A stretch of 64,000 nt of DNA from Pseudisothecium myosuroides. Taxonomy: Eukaryota; Streptophyta; Bryopsida; Hypnales; Lembophyllaceae. This document shows, piece after piece, positions 11,476 through 24,326 of this stretch; the first letter of the stretch is position 1, and the number at the start of each line of letters is the position of its first letter. The translations under genes were made by a program, and so were the position numbers. The stretch spans positions 21,880,987-21,944,986 of the forward strand of contig OX637290.1 of assembly GCA_951799445.1 (NCBI GenBank), written 5' to 3'. The notes beneath the pieces were generated by a model. That model was not told the origin of the DNA. It was given only the letters and a program-made list of their open reading frames with translations, and did no database searches.

Positions 11476-12841
11476 TTGAAGATTGTATCAATTGATCTTG
11501 AAGAAGACGATGAATCCATATGTAAATTTTCACCTCATGTAATGAGCGTGATAGAAAGTGAACAACTCCACCGCAAACAGTTAAAGGTGGACTCCACAAG
11601 TCTCATCAATTTACTAAACATAAAACCAAATATAAAGTCCCGCCTCCAAATTCTTCTTTGTAGAATGATTGTGATGAACGAGATTCGTCCAGTTGGCAAA
11701 GTGGACGTCCAAAGATTGGAAAGTGAGTTTATGAATGACTATCGTGAAGGTGACCGCTTTTTGTACATTTCTTTATACAATAATTTAAAAAAAACTATGG
11801 ACGTAAGAGAAGAAGAAATTGCAAAATGGGATCTTCTTTGGCAAATTGTCAATGAGAAATTTAAAAAGGAGTTGATGGCAAATGATGACCTTGCCCAATT
11901 GAGAGGTAAGATGTTTTATGTCTGGGACTAGAATCAGTGTTAAACGGCATAGATGCGCCATATTACCAATTATCATCTCGAAAAATTGCATTGGCACTGG
12001 GGATCCACTGCACTATATTGGATCCAAGAGGTCAAGTGGCAAACTTGCTAATTGCCATGAACGACGTTAATTGATACATTTGCTGTTTAATTTGAATATA
12101 TTTGTATGATTTCAATATAAATTTATTGTAATTGAGTTTGCTTCTATTCCCATTTAAATGCACTGTACAGGTCTACTGAGCACAATCATGTCAAGAGTAC
12201 AATTCCATCTAGATTGCGCCGAATTAAGAATTTTGAAGTTCTACCCCTCGCTGATTTCAAAGACTTCATTTCCCGTGAAAAGTACCAATATTGTGAGAAA
12301 GTCAAGGCAATGAGACCAAGTTGGGTTTTTTTTACAGTCAATATCTTCATCATCTTCTTATATAAGGTACAATTGTCTTCCGAATTATTTTTTTCATATA
12401 GTTTGTATAATTTATGTAATCCTCTTGACATTCTATTTCCAATTGTAGCAAGAGATTGCAATGACCGCCAATGAAGCAGCTCAAGAGTATACAATACAAA
12501 CACCATTCCAAAAAAGGTTTACTCCAAGCATTTGAAAAGCAAGGAAGAATACCTTAGACAAGTTTGTGAAGGCCATTTATGCCAAAGACTTTGATGAGTA
12601 TCTTGCGGTGGCAAATTCAAAGAATGAAAATGATTTTTTGAAAGAGGTATAAATTCATTTTTATTACATTTATAATTGCAATCTCAAAATATTTCATTAT
12701 ATTTGTTTTGCTCTAACATAAATGTTATCATGTATTTAGATTGATCGCCACTTCAGCGAAAATCCAACTTCCGAAATGACAATAAAAAAGCTACAAAAAA
12801 TAGCCACCCCTAATATTGAATCAAAACACAAGGCACGATAG
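11476..12841 (+). pseudogene. Decayed multi-exon gene of unknown family
   Basis: Exon-like blocks are: a 151-codon open frame (11476-11931) containing MSVIESEQLHRKQLKVD and ending MFYVWD; a block shifted one frame and read to about 12072 (IHCTILDPRGQVANLLIAMND); 12171-12366 after an ACAG acceptor (TEHNHVKSTI...FEVLPLADFKDF), ending AAG|GTAC; 12449-12646 (phase 0 at both ends); and 12740-12841, ending KHKAR and TAG. Lesions are a TAG after MFYVWD with a frame change near 11925-11935, a TGA at 12533-12535 and a one-base frame slip shortly after it. The family is not recognised. A weak, speculative resemblance is to the D-G-N-H-R core of ParB/sulfiredoxin-like folds at the D-x-N-x-x position after 11925. 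Confidence 0.5.
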
Positions 12842-13774
12842 TTAAGACGGTGGAATGCGTCGTCAACTATTCGACAATCTTATTGTTTTTTAGGGTCTAA
12901 AGATAAGGACGTCTTTTGGGATTTTTAGATCAACAAAGCATCTTTTTGGGCTGAAGTATTGTTTTGACATCACAAATTAACTCTTCAATATTAAAATAGA
13001 AAAAAAATAGATGAAAATAGGACAAGAAAAAAAATAGTTTTTTGATAAGATGAATGAAACCCTACTTCCTAAAAGATAATCATTTAATCTTTCAATTGAG
13101 CCTCATAAATATTGTAATCAATCATATACATATGTACATATATTGTAAGCATGACAATGGGAGCGCATTTCTAAAACAATGACATAACAAATATGACCTA
13201 GAGTGAATTTCACAACTCATCATATACCACACACAATATGACAAAATTCAGTTCAACAATCAAAACAATATAAAAAAATGATTCCAATGATGTAGATTGA
13301 AAAAAGAGACTTATACTAAAACATGATAGCAAAGCCACTTTCATCTTGTCATACCATTGCACAAAACAACATTGTGCAAGATAATTTGTTTCAAACAACA
13401 AGATAATTTGTATTGCCTTCAAACATCTACATACCAAATCCTCCAAATACTTCAGTGTTGCAAAATGAGATGTCCGATAGCAGACTTCTAACTAAAAATC
13501 TCTCTTAGCGACAAAGAAGAAAGACAAGCCAACCACAAGATTTTCATTAGAGAAAAAATGGGGCTAGAATAGGGCCCTTTGCTTAGGCTTTAAAACAGCT
13601 CATGCCTCAATGCAATGGTTACAAATACTCATGAGGTTTTGAATGCTTGTTTAAAGAGCACTCAATACAAAGGAAACAATCTCAAGAAGTGATGATGACA
13701 ATCTTTGTGGCATTCCAAAAGATGATGGCAATCTAATTGGTATGGAATTGGACCAATGTGGCATTATAGGAAAT
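12842..13774. other. AT-rich DNA, no gene seen
   Basis: A single minus frame of 78 codons (13210-13446) has no recognisable feature. Nothing else is supported. Confidence 0.45.
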
Positions 13775-14011
13775 TTAACCCTCGAAGGGGTTGCGAGTTT
13801 TGAAACCCCCCCTCCGATGCAATTAGAAAAATAAAAAAATAAAAAATTATTTTTTATTTTTAAATATTTAGGTGATGACATGGTACTATTGCCACATCAG
13901 ATTTAAAAAAAAATTTAATAAATTTTTTTCCAACAAATTTTTTTTTTAATTATGTAATCACACCACGGGGGTGCTGAAAATGAAAAGTTAGCAACCCCTT
14001 TGAAGGCTGAA
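13775..14011. mobile_element. Small MITE, possibly of the TTAA family
   Basis: The left end TTAACCCTCGAAGGGGTTG and the right end (reverse complement TTCAGCCTTCAAAGGGGTTG) form a terminal inverted repeat of about 20-40 bp around a 237-bp element. The left flank is TTAA and the right is TTCA, so a TTAA target duplication with one change is plausible. The flanking GAAAT on both sides is an alternative 5-bp duplication. The interior is low complexity. Confidence 0.5.
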
Positions 14012-17000
14012 ATATCTTCTAATTCACTAAAAAAATCAATGATAGCCTCCATATGGGTGCCATAATCAATGCATGATGGCACACTATAACCCATTTATTC
14101 CATCATGAATGTCATTTGGCATCAACGTGGAGTATCCCATTCTACTTCAAAGTAGAGTAATGAATGACAATTACCATAATTCAAAGTTTAAAAGATACGG
14201 CCTTATTCGAAACCTATTTTCCCTCAAATGTGTTTTTTATTTCGGCTTGCAACAATCGAAAGTCAACAAAATGACCAGAAGGTATTCTTCAAATTTAGAA
14301 ATTGTAAACAATATTATTGGAGGAAAAATTCTATTTGACAAATAATTATTTGTAGATTGTCCAGAGGGATGAATTGTAATTCTTTTAGTAAATTAAAATT
14401 TATATGTATTTGGCAGACTTTAATGGGTAGCTGTACAATTAATGCTATTTGTATTATTTATAGTTGTACCAATTCAAAAAAATCACCTAAGGATTTTGAA
14501 AATTTTGTAGACATTTGCATTCCACAACGACTTCAAATAGCAATTATTTAAATTATAAAAATTCATAATACATTTGAACAATAGATTCATAGACAATAAA
14601 CGATAGACAATGGACTATAGACAATGGACATACAACAGACAATGGATGATTGTCTAGTGAATAATTCTTTAAACTCAAATTTCAATTTATAGAAGACAAT
14701 ATTAAAAGGGTGGACAATCTTTGGTTGCTCCTGGACAAGATTTGGATAAATTGATGATGGCCAAAATCAAAAAGGCCAAAAAACAATGATACAAAGGTAG
14801 GTACAAAAGCAATGATTATGTAACAAATAGTTTGAAAGAATGCAAAAGAATGCAATTTATAGAACATGAACTAGATTTAGAAGTAAATGACAGGCAGTAT
14901 ATGATGGATGATAGAAAATCCATATTAAATGATAGACAAACAACCATCTTTATAGGATGAAAAGACCAATTTCCTTATCTTGCAGTGTTTAAGGATTTTA
15001 TTCCTTATCCATGCTCCTATCCATGCGCCTTATTCTTATTCATTGTCATACATCTTAAATCAAATGTACAAAAAAGACAATGTTGGCAAAAGAAAAATCA
15101 ATGACCACTAGCTTCAATAAGAGTATATATAAAAAAATCTAAGAAAGTAACCTTATAGCCTGCAATGATTTGCAAATTTTTTATCTGCCCAATTTTTTAT
15201 ATTTAAAGTGACAAAGTGACCTAGGTATAAACTCATGACTACAACTCTACAAGATAATGTTAAAGAAAAATCATGTTTCAATGTAAGAGTATCAATTGCT
15301 TTTAATTGTTGTATCTTACAACCAAGTGCTTTATCATGTTTGTCGGCCATGAATTTTGTATTCTTTATTCATACTAATTGCACGTCCATGCCTTTTATCT
15401 TTTTATTTTCATCACTTCATACTTTTACAAAGCCTTCCAAAATTTAACTTTAATAGCTAATTCCGTTATTATATAGATGAATCATCTGTAAATTAGTGTA
15501 GACTTTTGAAAAACATTTCAATTTGAATCTTATATTTTTATTACATAAAACTCTGTCTTTTCTAATCATTTAAAAATTCTCTATTGATTTTGTAAAAAAT
15601 CGTTATTATTATAGCAAAAAAAGAGATAATAAGGAAGTATTACAAAAAAGTGAATTTAATTTGAAGTTTATCACAAAAAACAAATAGCAATGAAGACTAT
15701 CTTGAAATTTCCTAACTTAATTATTTTAGTTTTTGTGCCCTTTATACTTTAGTTGATGGTGTGCAAGTTAAATTATCATTATCAATCTAACTATAGTCTT
15801 TCCATATAAATGAATTGATTTTACTATTTTTTCTCTTCAAAGTGAGAAATAATCATTTTTCTTCAAATCCAACAAACATGATAAATACAAACTGTGTATA
15901 ATTTACTTTAGTATAGTAATAATTGAAGAAGCTTACACAAACCTTATACTATAAAATGAGCTACTTTATTATTTCTAATTGTTTTGACTAATGAAATTAT
16001 TCAATTTATTTATTTATAATTATATCTATTACATATTTCATCTACTTCCTATATTTTGTCATTGATATTTACTTGTAGTCTTTGATTATTTACAAGAAAA
16101 ATTATTTGACGAAAATTCATTATTCTAGTAAAATGAAGGATTGAATAGATGTTGATGTTTTATGAAAGTTGTTTCTTCCAAACCATATAATATTCTACAA
16201 TTCCATACATACAAAAATTTCAAAGTCTACATACACTTTGTAACTCAAAATAACAAAATGTCCTTCACAACATTAAAAACCATCACACACTATTGCTAAA
16301 TTTTCATCTTGTTACAAGATAGGTGCCCTAATTTCATTAGTGGATAAATTATTATTGTTCTTCTTATGGAATATGTTGAAAAAATTGTCAATCTTATATG
16401 CTAGGTTACTTGCAAATTCAACATAGTTTTTTTACAAATCTCTAAACCTTGTTCTGTGGTTCATCATCAAATTATTCTTTTGCCTCTAAATGATTCATTT
16501 GCAATTTTTACAAAAATAAAAAGTGCTAATTTGATGGATTATTTTTCATATAATCTATAATTTATTTTGTACATCCAGCTTTAATTGCTTATATATATAA
16601 ATGTTAAATAAAATGACATTCAAATTTTTTTATTGCTTAAACGTATTAATAAGTGATATATAAGCAATTTAAGCAATTTAATATAAGCGATTGAATCTTT
16701 GTACACTTTGTCCTACAAAATATTGGCGTACAATTGTACAAGGTAGCCCAAATCAGTGTTGATTGTAAACTCTCAATCCTAATGCAAACATCTTTTGTAT
16801 AGACTTTGTTACTTTTTATGTATAGCTTACCTCATTTTGTATTTTCTTTAAAGTCACAATGATTTCTTCAATATCTTCATATTGCTTATAAAATTTAATT
16901 GTTTATATGTGTAGAAATTGTTATATAAAGTTATGAACTCTACTTTTTGTAGCTTTATACAAGATTGCTACTTTGTTTTGAAGAGAGGAAATAATCATTG

Positions 17001-17543
17001 AAAAAACTATTTATAGTTTTTTCTCCCAAACTACTTCATCTTTAGTTTTTGAGCTAACTAAATTACATAGCATTTAGATTATGAATGTAAGCCCAATTTT
17101 TCTCAATTCATTTAGAATATCTTCACATTGAGCTTTTGCTTAAGCCATTTGTTAGGTGCATTATTAGATGCATTGTTATGTCCATTGCTAGGTCCATTTG
17201 CCGTTATTGTTGTCAAAATAAATGAAATGTGTACAAAATATATTAATAAATATTATATTTGATAATGACTCAAATAAATATTAGTATAAATGTTTGGTAT
17301 TTTTCTTAATGTCTTAGAACTTATCACACATATAGCTAAGATGAAAAATAAAAAATATAACTTCTTATACTTGATTTTTATTTTTATTTAAAAAATATTT
17401 TATTTATTCTAAAATGGCCACTAATTTTCAGATTATATTCAAAGATTATTATGATAAATTTTTTTGAAATAGAAGCATGATCCTTTATCTTTTGTATAAA
17501 ATTTAAAAAATATATAATTTTTTATTACAAATAAATTGTAAAC

Positions 17544-17550
<7 letters not shown>
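14012..17550. other. AT-rich DNA, no gene seen
   Basis: A short imperfect minisatellite with the words ATAGACAATGGAC and AGACAATGGA occurs near 14590-14650. Otherwise only short overlapping frames are present and no RNA gene is seen. Confidence 0.45.

Positions 17551-17622
<72 letters not shown>
17551..17622. repeat. (TA)36 microsatellite
   Basis: A pure TA dinucleotide run of 72 bp lies about 20 bp upstream of the first readable codon of the Gypsy fragment. It marks the 5' limit of recognisable element sequence. Confidence 0.95.
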
Positions 17623-17628
<6 letters not shown>

Positions 17629-17644
17629 AGACATAAATTTTTGC

Positions 17645-19231
17645 TTGGTGTCCCCAAGTATATGTGAGCATTACATTGACTTAGAAGATGGTGCCAAGCT
17701 TATAAGGCAACAACCCCATCGTTTAAATCCTTTATTAGTGAAAGTGGAAATAGAAAAATTAATTAATATTGGTTTTATTTATCCAGCTCCCAATAATAAA
17801 TGGGTAAGCCGCATAGTCATCGTCCCTAAGAAAGATGGACACATTTGTATTTGCCAGGATTTTAGGAAATTAAATGTTGTCACAAAGAAGGATGACTTTC
17901 CTTTACCCTTTACGGACAGTATTTTAGATACCGTGGCTAGATATGAATGCTACTCATTCATGAACGGGTTTTCTGATTATAACTAGATCCAAATCGCTAA
18001 GGAAGACCAATCCAAGACGGCCTTTATTATTGATTTGGGGATTTATGCAAGTAGAGTTATGTTATTTGGCCTTTGCAATGGGGTGGCCACGTTACAACAA
18101 GTAGCCATATTGGCATTCCAAGACTTTCTCTATATCTTTATGGAGATTTTCTTGGATGATTTTTGCGTCTTTGGGACTAAAAGAGAACATCACCACCAAT
18201 TACAAAAATGTTTTGATAAATGTTTTGAGTTTGGTATTTCATTAAATGTGGCTAAATGCCAATTTGTTGTCCCTTATGGGAAATTGTTGAGCCATATAGT
18301 GAGTAAGAGGGGAATTAGTACAAACCCTAACAATGTTGCCAAAATATCAAAATTACCTATCCCCTCCACAATAACCCAAGTAAGGGATTTTCTAGATCAT
18401 GTAAGTTATTATTGTCGTTTTATAGAAAATTAAGCACAAATAGCATTACCTTTAACTGCCCTTCTAAAAAGCCAAATCCAATCCATTTGTAAAGTCACAA
18501 AAAGATTAGAAGTGGGCACTAATCCTATTTGGACATTGGAGTGTGAAGAAGCTTTTGTAAAATTAAAGCAAAAGTTGGTCACGGCTCTTGTAATAATTTT
18601 CCCAAATTAGAGTGAGCCCTTCCATGTTTATGTGGATGCAAGCAATGTAGCAATGGGTTGTATTTTAAGTCAAAAAGATAAATCTAATAAAGATCATCCC
18701 ATCTATTATGCTAGCCGCCAATTCATTTTGGCAGAGCAAAATTATACAACTACTGAGCGTGAGGCTTTAGACATGGTGTATGCCGTGCAAAAATTCCGCC
18801 ACTACCTACTTGGGTACAAATTCACTTTTTATATACATTGTGATGCACTCAAGTATGTCATAAATAAGTCCTAGTTTAATGGCCGTTTGGCCCAGTGGGT
18901 GTTGCTTTTATAGGAATTTAATTTTGATATAGTTGTTCGTCCTAGTAAGCAACACTCCAATGCTGATTTTCTTTCACGAATAGAAGAATCTTTAGATTCA
19001 AATGGGTCACCAGTTGAGGATGATATTCTAGACACTGAACTATTTGAAGTGGATATTATCCATACGGAATATGTAGGTATTTTAAATTATTTATCTACTA
19101 ATACATTTCCTCAGGATTATGGAGTAAAACAGAGGCAAGCCCTCATTACAAAGAGTGCCCCTTATAAAACATATGCATCCATTAGAAAATTAAACAATTT
19201 TTACATCATGAATAATTATTCACATTTTTAA
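17645..19231 (+). pseudogene. Ty3/Gypsy reverse transcriptase-RNase H fragment
   Basis: One reading frame runs the full 1.6 kb with no frameshift but five internal stops, at 17984, 18431, 18608, 18872 and 18911. Recognisable parts in order are the RT fingers (KLINIGFIYPA...SRIVIVPKKDG...CQDFRKLN), the palm (MEIFLDDFCVFG, a variant of the usual YLDDF), the RT thumb/connection (LNVAKCQF and QVRDFLDHVSYYCRFI) and RNase H (FHVYVDASNVAMGCIL, ASRQF...YTTTEREAL, FTFYIHCDAL). It ends in the RNase H/connection region. Gag, protease, integrase and LTRs are not seen. It starts at a TTG codon, not an ATG. In its family this enzyme copies element RNA to DNA in cytoplasmic particles; this copy is dead. Confidence 0.93.
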
Positions 19232-22200
19232 ATGTGATATGAGTAGTTTAATGACTACTCAGATTTTTTTTATTAATTTTTTCTTCAAATTAAAATTCAA
19301 TGGAAACAATTGCAAGCTAAAGGTTTTTATTTCTAAGATTGTCAAATGATAGGTATTATAAATAATATTTATATTTTATTTGCCAATAGTACACTTTTGA
19401 ATTATATTGTAGTAATACTTAAGAAAATCTTATCTTCAACGCTCTCCTATATTTCCAAAGTATTTATAATATAACAATAATTTTTTTTCATTTAATGATA
19501 ATTTTATTCAATAATTTTATCTTTTAATATTTTATGTTTTTTGATCTTGCATATAGGTTCTATAATGACAATACTGAAAAAATTGTTGTTAATGTAGCTG
19601 TGACAAAAGTAAATGCCAAAGGCAATAGTAGAATTTTAGGAGTTTTACAATTTAGGCTTTAAAACCCTAAGATGTATGGGTTTAGGATTCAAAGTTTTTT
19701 TTTGGAAAGGGAGATATATGCCTAATGAATTTACAATTGCTTGAAAAACACATACCATGTACCCAAATGCTAAGCTAAAAGGACAAAAAGTAAAAATGCA
19801 ATAGAACAAAAAGGCGATTCAAAGTTTTTAATTCAAATAGACTTTGAGCTTTGTTTCAAAATTAGTCTCATTCAAAAGTTACAAAGGAGGTCTAGCTTTG
19901 TATTCAAAATATTACTCAATTGCACATATAACCATCCAATGGCAATAATAAATGTATTAAATTTGTAGTGTACTGAATGATATCAACCTTTTATACAAGT
20001 TAAAAACAAAGAACTATTCAAGTAATTCAAAACTTCTTTTATAATTCATCTTATTGACAAGCTAAATAAGTAAGTATATTCATTATTTTTTCAATTTAAA
20101 CCATAATATTAATAATCATTGTACAAATTAACATTAATTTACTATTCAAATTATAAATTGCTACATCATAATAAAAATTTGTGAAATTAATTAAGATTTT
20201 TCATCTAAGATAATATGATATTTTTTGAAAAAACCAATTTTTAGACCTCAATTTGAATATTTTTAGTATGCACATAATAAATTTTATGAATTACAACACT
20301 ATATTTTCCATTAATAATTATGCATCTCTCATTCTCTGTTCATTTATTTTAATCTCTTTTGTTTCATAAAATTAATAATGTTGGTAAAAACTATAATTTG
20401 AGTACCTTTAAACACTTTTGTATCATCAAATTAAATAAGAAATTGATGATAAGTGCAAATAATATTTTTTCCCAAAAATTATATAGATATCTCTAAATTT
20501 TTCAAAATATAAATTTTTTCCTACTTAATAAAGGATCTTTTATTTGTCTCATTCAAATTTAAATGGAAGATTATAGTTTAATAAATTTATTACTTTCTCT
20601 AAAAACTAATATTATTTCATAAATCTTCAATATCTAGTCAAAAAATGTCATCATGAACAGTAGGCATCTATAGAAGTCAAAAAAAATTTCATTATTTTCA
20701 AGTATTTTGATTTTATGTGTTTATATTTACAAATTGAAATTTAATTGAACACATATTTTGATTTTCTATATCATAAATATTTGCAATTCAATAACATAGA
20801 TAAATTGAATGAAAAAACTATTGCAAGTTTGAATAATTTAAAATATAAAAGATATCAAAAAAATTCTTAAAAGTAGGTCTTGAAATTGAAAGGTAAATAT
20901 CAAAGATTTTGAATAAAAATTTAATTATTTTATATAAATACATCTATAGATGATTATAGTTATTAAAATCAATGTTTGATTCAAAATATTAATTTATAAG
21001 AGATATAATTTTATAAAAATATAAAATTAAATCTTATGGTTTCAAACATTTTAATTTTCTATATTGAAAAATAATTAATTTTTAATTCAAAATTAAAATA
21101 TAAAATTTATCAAATATAAAATTTATTTTTGAAATAGAATTAAAATCTATTTTAATGTTTACATTAATTTTTAAAATAGAATCAAAAACATTAAAATGAA
21201 CATTGATACTGAAATATGTGCTTTAAATTTGAATAATGTAGTATAATTGTTTGTAATGTGTTAAAAAAATTTATTGAAAAAATTAAAAACTATAGACGAT
21301 AATTTGCTTTTCGACAAAGAATGGATATAGTCTAATGGAGTTGTTCAATGCTTAGATTTTGTCAAAAGTAAAATTACTTTACAATTGCTTGATAATTAAA
21401 AAGGCCAAATTTATTTTCAAATTATAGTTATTATTTCATTTCATTTTATAAAAAATATAAGTAAATTAGAGAAATTTTTTACAATCACATCTTTATGCTA
21501 TTCAATTTTAATTATTTATTAAAAAATTTCTTTTAATTGTGTTTTAGACTTTTAGTAAAGCAACCTGTATGGCACAATCAAATGTAAGCCACATAAAATT
21601 TATAGCATATATTAAAGAGATAAAAGAGTGCCAACAAAAATACAAACAACAAATGAGATCCCTAATTAAGTGAATGTTTATCACATTTTTGAAAAAACAA
21701 AATTCCTAAATAAAATTTAAAAATAAAATAAAATAAAAATCAATTTACATTATCATGGCTTGTTGAATGTCACACCTTTTTACGGACATAGAGATTGCCT
21801 TCATGTGTCTCAATTATGTTCTTTTATCATGAAAAAACGTAGCCACCAGTTCCAATCTCTCTTTAAAACTTAACTCTTTCCCTCTTCTTGAATTAAGGGA
21901 AGATTTAGGATTTTCAAACATATTCTTTTCAATTCTGAATACATTTCATCAATGTTATTTAATCCCATCTCCTTCAAACAACTGCCTCATCATCTTCTTC
22001 AACACCATTTTTCCTTAGTGAACCTCTCAGCAGCAATAGCAATTTTGATTGTGATTGATTTATACCACTATGTGACTCAACATTATAGAATGTTTCAGGT
22101 GCTTCATCCACCATCCTCTTTTCTAACCATCCTTTTTTTTGCCTTTTAAATTTCAAAATATTTTTTATAATCCTATAAATATTATCTTTTCACCATTTAT

Positions 22201-24308
22201 AAGACTCGCTTCTATCTTTTAATTTTTATTTTTATTGTCCATTTATGTTGTCATTGATTATTTTGTTTGAAGCTTCTTTTGCCCCTATATCTTCTAATGG
22301 GATTTAAAAAGAATCCCATTATCTTACACATTTTTAATCCATTTTTTTACTTGTTTATAATTATCTTTAAAATTATTATATTTGAAAGCCCAATGTTTAT
22401 GTAGCGATAATTTTCCATACACTTTGTTTGTATTTTAGGTGTTTTTTATAGGTGGAAGATTAAAATTATATTATAAAATAGAGATTTAATAGTAGCATTT
22501 TCATGTACAAATTCTATATGAGGAGTATAAATATACTATTCAAATTTATTTTTGAGATTTTGATGCTTATTTTTGTGTGTTTTGTGTCCTTTTGTTAAAC
22601 TAATTGAGTTGTTTGTATGCCAATTTGGTGATTTGCGTGTTCTCTTATCAATTTGGATGTGCCGTTTTTGTATTCTTTTGAGGCAAGCGTAGTCAAGGTG
22701 AGGTGGCAGAATTATCAAGTTATTGGATGAGGTTGCCTAGTTGGAATTTGCCAAGTTGTCTATCCAGTGAATATGAAGTGAAAAAAAGATAAATAGGTGG
22801 ATTTTTAGTTCTAGTTGGTAGTTTGTTAAGCTTTGTCACTAGGGAATGTTGACTGTATTGTTGTAGCGGTTGGATTCAAGGTTTCAATTTGGTATTTGAC
22901 AATCAGTTGGGTCTTGTTTTCCAATTTGGTAGCTGATTTTTCTTGCTTCCTATTAGGCTGGGTTCTTAGTCATTTTTTTTACCTACTGTCAAAAAATTTC
23001 AGTGCACGTCTCAGCTTGTAGTGTTGTGTATTTTGTTTTTTTGTGTGTGTATGGAGTGAGTGATAAGATTAGTTGCATGAGTTATGTGTGAATGTGATTG
23101 TAAAGTGATGAAGATAATGATGATTTTTTAATTAGAGATGTGTGTTGAATACATTGGTGTTAAGTTGAGTGGAAATTGTGTATATGAATGTAAAACCCTG
23201 AAACTGAATGAAGGCTGAAGACTTTATGTGTTGAAGTTAAATGAAAATAGTTGTATGAGCTTTCGAGTATTTTGTGTCTCTATATCAATGTGAATTTGAT
23301 TCTTGCAAGTGAAGAGAATACTACATGAATATGTTCTAGTTAGAGTTTGTAAGTGTGTATGATAAATAAGAGTTTATGTGATGAAATTTTATGAGCTTAT
23401 ATGAAAGGAGTATTATGTGATCAGTAACAATAATTTTGATTGTGTATGTTTATTTTCAAATTGATTTTGTGTTAAAAGTCAGGCTGTTGAATGAAATCTA
23501 TACATGTAAGGTTGAAATAAGTGTCATTCTAGTTTGAGAGATTTTGTCTAAGTGTAAGATTGTATTTTCACCTTTTGGTTGTAATTTAAAAATTACTCTT
23601 GAATAATAAATGCGTTAATGGAATTTACTTAAATTGAATTAAGTTTGATAAGTGACGAGACTTTTTGAATTTAGAAAATATAAAATTTAAACACTGCCCG
23701 TGATAGTTTCAAAGTCTGGTTGTTGAAGAGTGGTTGTTGTTTGCCAAAATAGGAGAATATTTTAAATGTCTATGAGATCCAAGTATGATGTAGAATGATA
23801 TAGAGCACCAAGAGTAAAGATTATAATTCCAAGTCGATAAAAAAGGAATGTCAGTTCTTTAAATGTCAAAGCTTTGTGAAGCCCGGTTATGCAGTAAGTG
23901 ACAAGAAGACCTTACAATTCCCAAATAAACAAGCAAGATAAATGTTGATAAGTGACATGTATCTAATTGGAAGTTCAAAAGTTGTAGCAGGCTATGTAAA
24001 TGACAAGTCCAATTTGGAAAAGATCAAAGACTTGAGCTTTAAAGAATTAAAGAAATAATCTAGGAGATTAACTTTATCTTTGTGGCCCTTAAAAGTGGAG
24101 GGATGAAATCTAATAATTAATTTTACCGCACGTGAGAAAATCATATAAACTAGTTGGAAGGAAAAATAAACTTTATATTTTCTTTGGTTTACAATGATCT
24201 ATTAGGTGAATAATTAGGAAGCAATCCTATTTAATTTGTCTCCCCGAACAAACTTTAAACTATTGAACTTGGTGGTTTTTTAATTGGGACCAAAGCTTAT
24301 CTACATTT
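19232..24308. other. Extremely AT-rich DNA, no gene seen
   Basis: Over 5 kb only frames of 60-65 codons occur, including overlapping ones on both strands at 21952-22156, and they have no domain character. The last part (about 24060-24308) may be the remains of a Gypsy LTR, because a primer-binding site follows it directly. Confidence 0.45.
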
Positions 24309-24326
24309 TGGCACTGTTGTCGAGGA
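24309..24326 (+). mobile_element. Primer-binding site of a decayed Gypsy element
   Basis: TGGCACTGTTGTCGAGGA closely matches the tRNA-Asp-type primer-binding site (TGGCGCCGTTGCCGGGGA) used by plant Ty3/Gypsy elements of the Athila type. The differences are C-to-T and G-to-A changes. It follows a TCTACA-TT stretch as an LTR end would. No intact gag follows. It lies downstream of, and on the same strand as, the fragment at 17645-19231, so it cannot be that element's 5' end in its present order. Confidence 0.55.

Noticed and set aside
17551..17622. (TA)36 as a promoter for the following reading frame
   Set aside because: The downstream frame is a dead Gypsy fragment without an ATG. The tract is a microsatellite.
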